From assembly GCA_019055375.1 (NCBI GenBank), contig JAHQIW010005325.1, positions 62,001 to 126,000 on the forward strand: DNA of 64,000 bases, written 5' to 3'. The position numbers and the translations under genes were made by a program. The notes beneath the pieces were generated by a model. The model was not told where the DNA came from and made no database searches. It saw only the letters and a program-made list of their open reading frames with translations. Positions 1-12,700 of the stretch are shown one piece after another (the first letter of the stretch is position 1; the number at the start of each line of letters is the position of its first letter). The stretch comes from Parelaphostrongylus tenuis (lineage: Eukaryota; Nematoda; Chromadorea; Rhabditida; Metastrongylidae).

Positions 1-58
1 ATTGTTAATATTCCTGTTACAAATGTCGGGAACGCTTGTGACGAGACAATTAGTCTAG

Positions 59-3000
59 GGTTGGCTGACTTTATCGGATGGTCGTCGAGTGCAAGTGGAG
101 TACGCGAAAAGCGATCCGGCAAGTGGTGGGCGTCGTAGCGATCATGACTGGACGTGTGCCAATGTAATGTTCCTTTGTTTGTAGTGATATTCTTCACCAA
201 AATGATTGTGTCGGAAGTCGTCCTATAATTCAACAACTTTTAGTTTCGTTTCATACGCTTAAAGGTTGTTATTAATTTGTCGAGTTATCCATAAGTTGAA
301 GAAGAATAGATACTTTCAGTGCTCGGTTCAAAATTTCTTCAAACGTGATGTTTGTTTCAAATGTGATACGGAAAAAGGAGCATCAATGAAACTCGAGAGG
401 CAAGGTCTACATATGGTCGGTGTAGTGCCGTGTGATAGTGAGTATTTTTTCGTGCAGGAAGAAAATTCATATGATATTCGTTTCTGAATACGTAACTATC
501 CGTTGCAAGTGTTTGAAATTATCGAGTATGGAAAGTGATTTTAGCGCTCCTGTTACGAGCACTACCAGATGGATGTACAACGGCAACTTTGTTTGAAGGC
601 TTAAGTCAGTACACAGCACTCACATCGATTGTTCAACTGCAAATATCGGATTCTAAGCAGTACGCTTATATTCAAATGAAAAGCAGTGATGAGGCAACGC
701 TGTTATTGAATTCGTCATATAAGGCTCCGATCAAGATAGGAGGGAAAGGATGGTGAGTACTGGTCATCTGTTCTTGAATATTAGACCGTCTCATAAGTTT
801 TGGCATTAGATTATAAATACCAAAATCTGCAAAATTTCTAATCTTCATTTTGGTAACAAATCTGTCCGTGCTTACCGCATCATGACCACTTAACGGAGCC
901 TTTATCGCAATCTGCTGCTTTACGAGTACGAATTGTGATGTGGTGCTCAGACTACCTCCAAGGACATCAACCGTGCAAAGGCTCAACGATTTGTGTTCAA
1001 GCAAATGGCGTTGTGGTTCTTTACTGAGTTTCGCGCTGACAACACGAACTTGAAGGAACATTTGCCCTCCGGATATTCACGTGAATTTGACAAATTGGCC
1101 AAATTAACAAAGAAGAAGTTGACTGAAATGGGCTGGGAGTTGCTGGATCCTCTGCCGTACAGTCCTCACTTGTTGCCGCCTGACTATCACCTCTTCCGGT
1201 TGCTGGAGCACTTTTTGAACAAGAAGAAGATTCAAGACATCAATCATTTGAGTCCAGGAATCACAACTTTCTTTGAATCCAAGGATGACGAGTTCTATGA
1301 GCGCGCGGTATTGATGTGTTGCCTGAGAGATGGCAGAAATGTGTTCAGGTTGATGGCGCATTCTTTGTATAGTGTTGTTAAGTAATTTGATTACTTCGGT
1401 CGATAAATTCGGTCTTTACTGCTCTAGTGCCAAAACTTATGAAAAGCCCTGATATATGCTATTACTACGTTAAGAAAACGTTAAATTGGAACCTTTGTAG
1501 TGGTAATGACGTTTTGCCGCCATTCCATGTCGCACCTCATACGACAACAAATTAACATGCTCCAAAGTCGGAATCCCATCCCGCAACAAAATCCGGTTGG
1601 GTTGAATCCTAATGGTAAGTTTTTTTTTCAACGTTCAGTCATTCTTTCAATCAACTTTTTAATCAGTTCTACGAAGAGAGCTTATCTTTGGTGCTGGGTT
1701 TAGTAGAAAACCCAATTCTTCTCAATATAAACTTGATGACATCAAGTTTTCTATTGTAGGAGTATTGAGCTATATTATTTTTCAACACACGTGATATATG
1801 CGTGTGGCAGAAAATTGTTCCTAAAATACAGATACATAGTACTCTCTTTATTGATAACTTTTGTTGTGATCTCTGAAAGTCAGGCGTGTTGCGTTGAGAT
1901 ATATGAAGGCGAGTACGTCAAAAATTCCTTTTTTTTTGCAAATTATAAGAAGTAGCTTTATTGGTGTAGCAGCTCTTCGCGGACATATGGGATACATGGT
2001 GGTTTAATACATGCGGGAAGGGTAGAGTTGCATCACTACGAATGGAATTTTACAGCGAAATTTATGCATGAAGCGGACAACTTGAAAGAACATATAGTGA
2101 AGCCCATGCGTATTGTCCAAAATAATAATCTCCGATTATATCAAAATCAATATCTGTGCTCACTTATGTATTAAATGATGTGTTTTTTGGCTTTACTATC
2201 GATTGATCATAGGAGAAATTCACCGAGTTCATTTTAAGCTCACGGAGCCGAAGTTGCTCAAGCGGCAATGGCAGCTTTACGACAAGCACAAGGACACGCA
2301 TTGGTAAGAGTCAGTTTACTACTAACCCCGTGTAGTAGTCGTGCCATCAAAATCTTGAACAAGCGAATGTTTTTTTTGACGGTACCTCTGAATTAGAATG
2401 ATCATTACAGCCACCAAATGTCGCCGTTCCGCCCCAGCACATGATCCTCATGCAGCAGCAACAACTACAGCAACAAGGACAGCCGCAATCAATGGTCGCA
2501 CCTGCACAGCAGCAGCACGGTTTCAATGTTGCACCTCTGGCACAACAAGTAGCCATGATGCCAACAATGAGTATGCATCCATCAATGGTGCAGCAGCCAC
2601 CTCCATTGCAGGCGGGAGCCGTAGCAGCACAACAACCACCACCTTATGCTGTGGTCGCGACTACACCAGTGAACGGCATCATTGGCATGACTCCAACTCC
2701 ACGAGGAGTGTTCTCCAAGTACGGTAAGTTCATCGTCAGGTTTTGTGGAGTGGTTTGGGAAACTGTCCGAGGAAAGAGGTCAAGATGTAGTAATTTATTG
2801 AGGCAGTGTAAACTCTTGAGTATTTACGAGAACTAAAGGAGTTCGAGTTGTTTTCAGTGGTGCCAAATCCCGCAACATTCTGCTTCGATCAAACATCAGG
2901 ATATTATTTGGATCCAGAAACAAAGTTCTACTATGACCCGAAGACGGGTTATTATTTCAATAATGACACAAGAAAATGGTGTACATGGGATGCCACATAC

Positions 3001-5255
3001 TCTACCTACTTTCCGATTGAAGACACAACGGTATGTTCATGTAAGTGCTTTCACTTAATACTAATCCTTTCCAAACAATATGTTTCAGAATGTAAGTACT
3101 ACTGTGGAGAATACTACGACTACTGCTGCGGTTACACAATCAAACGAGGAGAATAAATCCAATGAAAAACAGGAAGAACCTAAGGTAAAGAAGTTTTTGC
3201 TGACCATATCTTTACTTTGCGTATTGGTGGACCTAACCACTGTCATAGTTCGTCAAGGAGGTTTTATATGCTATTGGTCTGTACAGATGAGGTGCCAGAA
3301 CACTTGGGTAAAAATCAGTTCAAATGAATCTCTGGTTATATGGTCTACATTCCCGTTAATACGTCTTGTCCAGTATACTATCTTTCACTAGAAAATTTCT
3401 TAGTTATGTGTAGTAATTTTGTAATACTATCGTATAGAAGAGCGCAAATGATATCGCCAAGGAAATGTTGAAATGGGCCAAAAAACAAGAAAAAGCAACG
3501 AAAGTACAGTTGTCGTTGAAACCACTCGTGAAGCCGTTGGAGACAAAGAGCGCCTTCGACACTTCTCAAGGAGTAGGTGGAGCTGGTGCTAATGTCGCTC
3601 ATAAAATGTTGGAGAAGAGTCAGGTAGGTTTTTTTATGTTCTTCTACTTACCATTTGAGAGGTATGATTAATTTCTGTTTAGAATCCTTTGGCTCATGTG
3701 AATGATTCAGACGAGGAAGAAGGATCTGGTGATGAGAAGAAGCGTAATACTTCTACTGATGGTAGGCTCATAACACCGTCGTTACAACATTTTTTTCAAA
3801 ACTTAATTTGCTATTGGTTGGTGAAGTCGCTGAAATTGGCGAGATTCATTAAAATTATTAGGTATCCAAAGCTTCTCAGATATGGGCACAGTTATGGTAG
3901 AAATTCTTTGTTGCTTCTACTATGTGTAATAAAAATGAATGTACGTGTGATTTCCAGAAAATCTCTCTGCAGATGCTCCTCCAATCCCTCCACGCCGCCA
4001 TCTACCGACGGCTCAAGAACACCGTGAGATGATGGAGAGGGCTTTGGTTGATGAAGGAAAAAAGATGTGTCTCCTATGTAAAAGAGCGTTTCCAAGTGTG
4101 GACGTATTGCGTAAACATGTTGAGAAAAGCGAATTACATAAGGTAGGTATATTTCTGTTTGATATAGGTATTTAAACTGTGCCCGCTAGGTGGATACTAG
4201 GATCTAGTCTATTGTGCTTCTATCTTTTCGTTTTAGTGAAAATAGTTTCGAAGCCAATAGTATCGTTGTATTCATACGCCGAAGTTTGTGGACATCTCAA
4301 AAATTGTTTTGCATCTAGAAAAATTTGGAAGAGAAGAGCGTTGAATGGGGCCGTCAATACGTAGCGGCGATGATGGAGGGGAACGTTGATGCTCAGCAAG
4401 CGTTGCCGTCTTTCAGTGGACCACCTGTAGAGCAGAAAGTTGTCTACAGAGATAGGGCGAAGGAAAGACGTCAGGCGTTTGGCTTGGATCCTGGAGGTTA
4501 GTTAAGTGTTAAGGTACATCAAGGTGATTTTGCGTCAACGAAGCACATTCATCTGAAAATTTCAGTTTCGGATTACGTTCGAGACGAATTCGGTTCTCGT
4601 AGTGAGGAAGCCCTGAGGAAGGAGTCGGAAGCAGCATCTATGCGGCCGTTGAGTGACGATAACATTGGGAGTCGATTGCTGAAGGGTATGGGATGGCGAG
4701 AAGGTCAAGGTGTTGGTCGAAATGGGCAAGGTTAGCGTTCTTCTTACAGTAGATTACAAACGAAGGTTAAAACATGAGATTTGTTGAAGTTGTAAGAATT
4801 TTCCACTCTGGAAATTCATCATTATTTCGCGTTGTGCTCGCGAAGTTTTAGTGACTATCATGAAACTTTTTCATAGGAAAGTCGGTACTCTATCAATCGT
4901 TGACGCAACTAGGTCTATTTATCTGAATGTGATTGAATAGAACATCTGATTGATGTTGAAAATAGCTCTTCTTCTATCGACTGCTTTCTTAAAAGACCTG
5001 CCTAAATTATATCAATATATCAGTTTAATAGTAGCGTGAAAAGTTAATCAGTTTGCGAACAAGTAGTGAATAGTGTGGATATAGATCTCATGAAAGACTT
5101 CGCTTCCAGGAATCGTTAATCCAATAGAAACACAAAGGCGGGTTGAGGGAGCTGGTTTGGGATTGGCTGGATCTAAGATACTACACTGTGCTGAGGCATC
5201 TCATCAAGAACGAGTTCGAGCCACGTTTTTCAGCAGATATAAAGACATGAATTGA
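59..5255 (+). CDS. RBM5: RBM5/RBM10-like splicing regulator, 5'-truncated by window edge
   Basis: Nuclear RNA-binding protein of the RBM5/6/10 family, which regulates alternative splicing through the spliceosome. Exons I place: 59-163, 320-437, 545-752, 1501-1614, 2239-2303, 2411-2723, 2858-3030, 3089-3184, 3438-3623, 3683-3761, 3958-4142, 4319-4496, 4566-4730, 5110-5255 (TGA). Domain order: end of RRM1 (DGRRVQVEYAK), RanBP2 zinc finger split between exons (DWTCAN, then CSVQNFFKRDVCFKC), RRM2 (LLLRALPDG, RNP1-like KQYAYIQM), a Gln/Pro/Met-rich linker, OCRE aromatic repeats (SGYYLDP, TGYYFNN), the IAKEMLKWAKK helix, C2H2 finger (CLLCKRAF...HVEKSELH) and G-patch (LLKGMGWREGQGVG, then GAGLGLAGS). 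This is the full RBM5 architecture. All junctions keep phase except 752/1501, where the frame is off by one. Start codon and most of RRM1 lie left of the window. About 710 codons are visible. Confidence 0.93.
781..1452 (+). mobile_element. Degenerate mariner element in the RBM5-like intron
   Basis: Imperfect terminal inverted repeats share the core CATAAGTTTTGGCA at both ends, next to TA dinucleotides as in Tc1/mariner insertions. Inside, about 1040-1384 encodes the C-terminal catalytic part of a mariner transposase: GWELLDPLPYSPHLLPPDYH followed by LFRLLEHFLN, FFESKDDEFY. The first Asp of the usual YSPDL motif is His. At about 0.67 kb the element is half the length of an intact mariner and lacks the N-terminal DNA-binding domain, so it is inactive. 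It sits wholly inside the intron between 752 and 1501. Confidence 0.85.
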
Positions 5256-5569
5256 TTACTTTTATGAGATTATCATGGTGCAACTAACGGTTTATCCTTC
5301 TCAACTTTCTTCATGTTTTTATTTTTTTTTCTTCCAGAATGCTAGTAGTCTGTTATTTTTGTAGGTAGTTTGTTGTTTTCATTGACAAGAAGTTTGTTTT
5401 ATGATTGTTATCAAGCTTTCCGTAAAAATCAGTGTTGATTGGTTCGTTTTTGTTTGAACTTTGAAAATACGTGTGGATATTTATGTTATAGTGTTGATTT
5501 ATGGATTCGACCATTATTTACTATAGTTTTGCCACTTCAAAATTATTATCCCTATTGGTGCTTCGTATC

Positions 5570-5575
5570 AATAAA
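5570..5575 (+). terminator. Polyadenylation signal of the RBM5-like gene
   Basis: AATAAA lies 315 bases after the TGA stop at 5253-5255, in an AT-rich 3' UTR with T-runs. It is the first canonical signal downstream of the stop that I noticed. The exact cleavage site cannot be read. Confidence 0.55.
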
Positions 5576-5590
5576 TATCACTTGTAACAT

Positions 5591-8500
5591 TTCGACTCAA
5601 AGCTAAGCGTTTGTGAGAGCAAGCAGTGTCTTGTTTTTGAAAAGACAGCCGAACTTTTTCAAAATGTGAACGATGTCGAAAAAAAAAACGGGATAAAAGT
5701 CATAGGAGATCTAGTGCAGCGAAGAAGTTGTGCAACTGACAGTTTTGTGCTTTGACTTATCATCCTTTCAAAAAAGTAGCCAGGTGATCACAGCAGCATG
5801 TAGGAAGTAAAACAATGCCGTGTAGTGAACAGTGAGTGCCATCCCGAAAAGTGATCTACTTGGGAAGTTGGTTTTCGCAGCAAGCCAGCAAATTATGTTC
5901 ACTAGTTGTACAATACAACAGACATTGAAAAACATCCGAAAAGAAGGAAACTTGTTCAAGCTAGGCATAATTTCGAGAAAATCGAAAAATCATCGTGCCA
6001 CAGTTTCATTTCGTGCCAAATAACGAAGCCAATATTGATGGAAGCTATTCAAAAGCAATGCTTCGGCTGCCTAATCCAAAACGCTCAAACTCCGAAAAAG
6101 AACTCCACATTGGAATGCCTTAGCTGGGCTACGCCCAAGATTACAAGGAGAATCGTTTTAGCCGGCATTTACGACACCCATCAGAAAGATGTAGTCCTCC
6201 AACAGCAACCGAAACATCACGCCGGATTTTCTGGAGACCTTTATGGAAGACGAAAGTGGATATTCGAATCTAATGAAAGTGTGTTATTCGTGTAGTATAA
6301 GTGATGGCAGATCACATAGAGAAAATCCCCCAAATAGATCCTATTTCTAAATGTTGCATATCTACTTCTACAAATATCGTCTGAATCGTGTACAGATCAC
6401 GTGCACTTTTAGTCTAAGCACCTCTGTTGGTTGACGGCGTACCGCCGATTTCGTAAGATGTTTGGCATATCTGCATCACGAGTTCGGATGGACACCCCTT
6501 TCGTGTCCATGCTATGTCTGCACATTTGTAGCTGCTCTACCGGTCTAATTCTCCTGTTCCACCACTCAGGCTTTCTCAGTAGGAAAGTGTGACGACGAAA
6601 AGTCACACATGGTAAATCCAACAAATTCGCACATTCTATATTGCACTAACTGAGAACTCGGTAAACGCCCAGAGGTTTCGACAGACCGTATTCCACTAAG
6701 CTACTGTACTTACGTGAATTGTGCTAACCACAATGTTATTCACGAAATGGAAAAGTTGTCGCTAGAACTTCATTACCGTACTTGTAGAACATTTACCTCC
6801 CATTATTAGCTTACTTATTAGCTATTTTAGTTCGATGAAAACTGCGCATTACATCAAATATTTCTACTTCAATTGTACGGTGTTCCACACCATTTGAATT
6901 GAATCATTGCGTTTCTGGAGCTGTCCGAAAATGAGGTTATTAGCCACAGTTGAAAAGCGAGCGTCGATGTGATGAAGATTATCGATGAAACAATAACTGG
7001 CCACGAATGCTGCGTTGAACAGAAGCCTTTCCCTGAAACATTACTGCTTTTTTGTACACGACCCGTATTCACATGTACGCTAATCGAAGCATTTTTTGTA
7101 TGCCATTCGTTTCCTCGCAATCCCCGTCTACAAGGGTCTTCAAACTTTTTGGTGTGGGTTCGGTACCTACTTGAGGGTGCTTTGCTTTGGTATGAATGTC
7201 CTTGAATAATCTTCGAGTCGACCCTCTTTGGAGTTCGGCTGAGGCTAGTTAGGGCATTTCCACCTAGATTGAGAGGAGTGATTTGTCTGAGATAGGTACT
7301 ACACAAACTTCCAAATCACGAAACGGCGAGAGAATTGGTAGGCTCGGAGTTGGCTCGAGCAATCCTGAGTTGGCTCAAGCCTGAGTTGATCGGTTCTTCG
7401 GCGTAATGAGCGGCGCCACTATCACCGCGCTGCTCTCCCTTATGCCCCTTTATATGCCAAATTTTCACGCTCATTAAGAGATTTGTTAAAAAGTAGAGAA
7501 CTGAGTGAGATTTGTAGATACTTCGAGATCATTTATTGTCATCTAGCCGATATAATCCCTAGGCGGACGATTGTTGTTATAGAAGCAAATGAATCTACTA
7601 TTTTTCTCTGCGAAATATTCTGCCTGCGATTTTGCACTGGACTTTGCACTGTTGGAGTTTCTTCTCTAGGCTACAGTGAGAGGGCGAGATAATCTTCATG
7701 GTAGTATGCTTTCGCACAGCGTTCTTTGCAAATAACAAGATTGAACCTACAAACTCTCTTTTCATCTGTCATCTGTGTTGCCTGTTCTTGAAATGTTTAC
7801 TGAGTGATTTACTCGCTCAAGGGTTCCTTTTTCGTTCTTCATAAGCTATGCTGAAAAAGAAGTGGCATTGTTTGCACCATGCTGTTGTGAGAACGGTGTC
7901 AGCAACAAATCCGAGATTATACCAGTAATCACTACTCGTATAACGCTTTCGAGCGTGACCCCAAGTATTGGGATGAGTTGCTGTTGTTTTTAGTATTATC
8001 CTATTTACGTCATGTCATGATTTGGTGGCCGAATGGCGAAGAATCTATGAATATGAGTTGCCAAGCTTCTGCTATTGCTTATAAACGATCTGCACGCAAT
8101 GTCTAGAAGCACACTGTTTGCCTAACTTCTCCGTTGTAGTCTTCTCGATAAGCACTTTGTAGTGCGTAGCATATGTTTGACAGTCTAATAAGACCACCAG
8201 AAATGGCTGATGAGCATCACTTCATATCAGATATGGGTCAAGGGACTTATAAATCGGGACAATTATTATAGGAAATCAAGCCAGAAGTCTCCCATCTGGC
8301 CTTTAAACGCTTAATCCTGAAAGATGGGTGTTTCGAAATATGTCTCAAACACGGAAAGTTCTCGTTCATTATAAAACGTCTAGAATAATGAAACGACGAG
8401 TTTCCTCTTGTGTTCTGATGTTTTATGTCAGTTTTAGATGTTTTGTAGTTCTGAAGATCAATCAATTTGGGTAAGTAATCGATAGCAATCAATGCCAAGT

Positions 8501-9400
8501 TCTAAGCAAGCTCACTCAAATTGTCGACCTCGTATTGAGATGCAAATAGAGTTCCATGAAAACCTCATTTGCAAATTTAACGATTTGTTCGTTTGCTGGT
8601 AATATTTTTTCGAAAGATAACATAGCATAAACTCATTGGAACGACTCCAACATTTCTTACATTTGATTCGGTTCCTCGAATTCACCTTCTACGGTTCCTT
8701 CAAATTTAGCTTGTCGGCTGCTGCAGAGAAATTCTTGATTTTCTTCATGAATATTGTCGAACGCTGGTCGAGTGATTTTCGTGAAATCCTATGATGACCG
8801 TGTTGAAGCTTCCCCCAGTCCTCTGTAGATAGAAGGAAGCGAGCTGATCTCTAGGCAAGTCTGGTAGCAATTTATAAACTACGTAGCGACAAAGGTTTTT
8901 CGCTTAGTTCAAGCCGTAGTCAAACAAAAGCGTTGAACTTTTGAATTTTATCGCTACTAGTGTACTATTCGCACTCCTTTTATAGTTATTTAGATAGCAT
9001 GTAGGGTTTTAGGAACCCGACTTGTTACTTTAGCTCGGCCAGCATCTTATGTTTTAAGAGAGAAGTCAGCGAAGCTTGAAGCTGCATACGATGACGCATA
9101 ATAGGTCGACCTTTTCCATGAACGACGGTTACAAGACAACGATGTGAACGAAGGAAGTTCTGCGATACAAAATATTCAAAAACAGGTCATCTAAGTGTCT
9201 AAGAAATTAGTGTACATTACGGTTGGAAAGGAAGTTCTGGGACAGTTTAATAAGCATGAGATAATTCCCATTCTTTTCATGGAATATTACAGTTTCCTAT
9301 GTGGAATTTTCTCATTGAGGGCCTATGTATTATTTGCCTTCATTTTCACTTTGCTACGAGCCTCCGCCATGTCCAACGATTAGTCGAAGTTCGTTTTTTA
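5591..9400. other. Intergenic, no recognised gene
   Basis: AT-rich sequence after the RBM5-like gene. The longest frames are 145 codons on the minus strand (6869-7306, with one hydrophobic stretch near SSIIFITSTLAFQLW) and 129 codons on the plus strand (5906-6295). I recognise no family in either, and no supporting splice structure, so they may be chance. Confidence 0.5.
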
Positions 9401-9429
9401 TTGCGTCATTATTGGTGAACATGGTCTTT

Positions 9430-9720
9430 CATAGCGATCTGTAAATTGATGAAATCAACGAAGTTGAAGGGGAAGGCACAACAAGCAAATCTGTTGCCGG
9501 TCGAGTAATTGAACGTTTCATCGTTTCTCAATGCCGGAGATCTTGACCTTGAAGACAAAAATCGTTCAGGAAGTTCAACGAAGTTGAATATCGCAGATTT
9601 GATTGCTGATTTGGAAGATGAACCGTTGTCAAGTGCTCACGAATTGGCAACCGAACTTGATGTTTCTCATACAGCTGTTCAACAAGTCGTAGAAAACAAT
9701 AACGTTTATTTTGAAGAATA
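9430..9720 (+). mobile_element. Mariner transposase N-terminal (helix-turn-helix) remnant
   Basis: The frame at 9509-9721 reads AGDLDLEDKNRSGSSTKL followed by ELATELDVSHTAVQQVVE, matching the mariner paired-type DNA-binding region (FDLEDKPRSGRPSK ... ELAEELGVSHTTV). Just upstream, in another frame, GEGTTSK matches the preceding mariner segment, so at least one frameshift has occurred. No catalytic domain follows; after 9721 the sequence changes to an AT-rich stretch partly shared with 48024-48075. Dead fragment. Confidence 0.75.
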
Positions 9721-9721
9721 G

Positions 9722-12700
9722 TTATTATTGTTTTTGTTTGGGATTCATGCATGAATTTTCAATTTTTTACAAGTGTTCCAGAACCTTTTTTCCAACTTCC
9801 TACCTTTTGCCATTTCGAGCTTACATTTCTCTTTCGAATTTAGGTAGGTGTCATCGTTATGTGATGCCTTTTAGCTTGTTAAATGAAGGAGCGTTGACTC
9901 ATGACGGATTACTGAACAGCATATATCGTACGAAATTAAAACACTATTACATAAGCTATCAACACTTTCTGAGTGAATTTATGGGAAACGATTTACGATT
10001 TCACTACACACTATTTCAGTATATTTGAAGTCGACTCTTCTCATTTAGTTGTTTCATGCGGTTGACTCAGAATAAGTTTATCAACAGATAATATTTCGTA
10101 AGCTTTCTTTAGGGCGCAGCGCACAGCGTTAGTGCAGCTATAGTGCAAGCTTTTCAATTCATAAAGGGTGAAAAATGGAAAATCGAAGAAAGCGTCGTCT
10201 ACACATTGACCACGTCATTACTAGGCTAGCTAGGCCACTTGCTGATGTGTGAGAATCTAGTTAAAGAGGAAGTTGTTAGACCACTTACGTTTGTCATTTT
10301 GTTTCTCATCTCTCAATCATTTCATATACGCTGTAAGCTCATGGAAACCGCCAAGATGTGAAGACATTAGGATTTAAGACCAAATTATAACTGGGTAAAA
10401 TCGCAATGTGGTGCATTTTGCCGTGGTATGGAGTAATTTTTCTATCTACGGCTTCGTTTTCTATAGCTAGTCTCATCGTGTGAGTTATTTGCACTACTGG
10501 CCTACGGCCAATATGATGAAAAAGGAATTCTGGCATATTGCCTATTGTGATGAGGATGATCGGGCTCGTCGAGTTTCATTGTTGGTTGAAAAATCAGGCA
10601 TTAATAATGCTGAAAGTGGAGCCGTGTCAGAATAAGTGAATCGACCGAGAAAGGGAGACATGGAATTCGAGCGTAGGGAAGTGTGTGTATTGTATGACGT
10701 TCAAGAGACCGAAAATCGTAGAGCGGTTGACTGGAAAACGAAGAGGGACTGAAGGGCTTGCGGAGTGGGAACCCCTGCTGGCTCCTTTGTCCGCTTTCCT
10801 ATCGCAGCGAATCATCTAATCGTGCATTTCTCTCTGTGTGTATGTGTATGTTTAACGCCTAAATGCCGTCTGGTTTTAGCGGAAGACTGCCATACCGTCG
10901 TAAGCGACGGTAATGATGCGACAGGCCTTACTCAGATCTTCGTCGTTGGCCGCCCAGCCTTTCTTTCACGCACTTCAGTCAGCCATCCTCATAAATATCT
11001 TGAATGTTACGCTTATTAGTACACTGGTAAAAATGGTGCATTTTTTCAATATTGTATCGAATGATACAGCTGTTCTTTTGGTAGCAAAATGCAAGTAAAT
11101 TGTAAGTACAAGAGTTCTGAATACATTTTCTTACGGTTTTCTATTGAAAAGTTTTTAACATCATACCGTATGAGATCTACTCTTTCTTATTCCGTACTTG
11201 AACATTTTCAGACTTTTGCCCCTCTCTTTTTCCTCAGAACAAGTGCAATCGGCCAATTGTATGCTGCTGATGCTGGACGACATTTCTTCCAGAATTCTAA
11301 AGTCGAACTCCTTAGGTTTTCTTGAATATAAAAAACAGGCGCGCTTAGCAGCTGGCAATGATTTTTGTGTGTTGACGACGAAATGCCATCACATCGTCAT
11401 CGTCACTCTCCCTTTATTCTGACAAACATACCAAAGTATCGCGAACTGTGACTGCCCTCTTTTAATGGTGTATCTACGATTGAGCTTCACTAAACAAGCC
11501 CGTCCTTCGAAGATGGCTATCGTGAATGATCAAGCCGTTCATCCATGTGCATATCTATTGCCTCATTACTAAACCAGCCGCAAAATCTTTGATGATCTCT
11601 TGTATCTTCAACACCGCCACTGAAACCCGCTTTTAACGATAAAAAAAAAGGATAGACGAAAAGATAAAGCTTCCGACGTTGGCCATCGAGGGGTTTTCCA
11701 TGATTTCGACTCTGTTTGATAGCATCGTAAAGATGATCGAATGCGTATTTAGCCCTGTAAACGACTTGCGAGGCCTAGCGATTTATCAAGTTAGTGATTC
11801 TCTCCTTGCTAATCTCAGACGAACCTGTGGGACGAAGGAAGGCTTGGTGAATCCGGGGTGCTGGATCCAAATAGTGACCGCAAATGCATTGAAGAGTACC
11901 TCCAACGACTGGCTATACTCTGCCCAATAAATTGAAAATTTGTATATTACGTACTTATTATTATTCTATACTGATATTCTTCAGCAGGATTTGAAGTCGG
12001 GCGCCTATTATGGCGCTAACATTTTCATTGGTATTGTACCAATAAGGGTCAGTGAAAAAAAAGGTAAATCTTTATGACGATTCTGATACTTATGCAAACT
12101 ACTTGACTATTGAACTCCTGGGCTTACTGTCACTACTATACCCAGGAGGAAGAAGTGGTGGCTGAAACGAATGGAAATTTTTGTAATCCTCACCGCTCTT
12201 TACAGCAGCATCAAAGTCCGCCGGAATTGTTCTTGAGATAGTTTCGCTTCGTATCTCTTATCATTCTCACGCTTATCGGTGCAGCGCTCATCTACGTATC
12301 TCTCAGTATACACTGGCTTCCACTATAATCCACTTAAGCACTCATGATATCGTGCTGAGCGTCGTATCTATTGCTAAAACCTTAAAAAAGCTTATACAAG
12401 AATAACGATTGGGCGGAGTCTGATCCAGCCTGATTTACGGTAGTTCGAACTGTTTTCGGTGGGGTGGTGTTGGCTGGTGGGAGTGGGTGGAGCTGAAGCT
12501 TCGCTGCCATTGCCATCACTCCTTCTAACAATCACCAGCTAGCAAAATTCGCTATAGTACAAGTCGACTTTGACATCTATTCACTAGCTGCGTTGTTGAC
12601 AACGTCCTTGTGCCTCGCGAACGTCACCATTTTGGAAGCAAATCGCCCTCACAAACGGTGGTTAGGCGAGAGGGAAACGAATGGAAAATGTACTCGAACC

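Noticed and set aside
672..1061. 129-codon minus-strand frame
   Set aside because: Overlaps the RBM5-like RRM exon and the mariner element on the opposite strand and matches nothing.
2347..2556. Cysteine-rich minus-strand frame
   Set aside because: Antisense shadow of the CAG/GCA-rich exon of the RBM5-like gene; the sense frame is clearly the coding one.
6869..7306. 145-codon minus-strand frame, longest in the intergenic part
   Set aside because: One hydrophobic stretch but no recognisable family, no splice partners and no start context; left only as a note in the intergenic entry.
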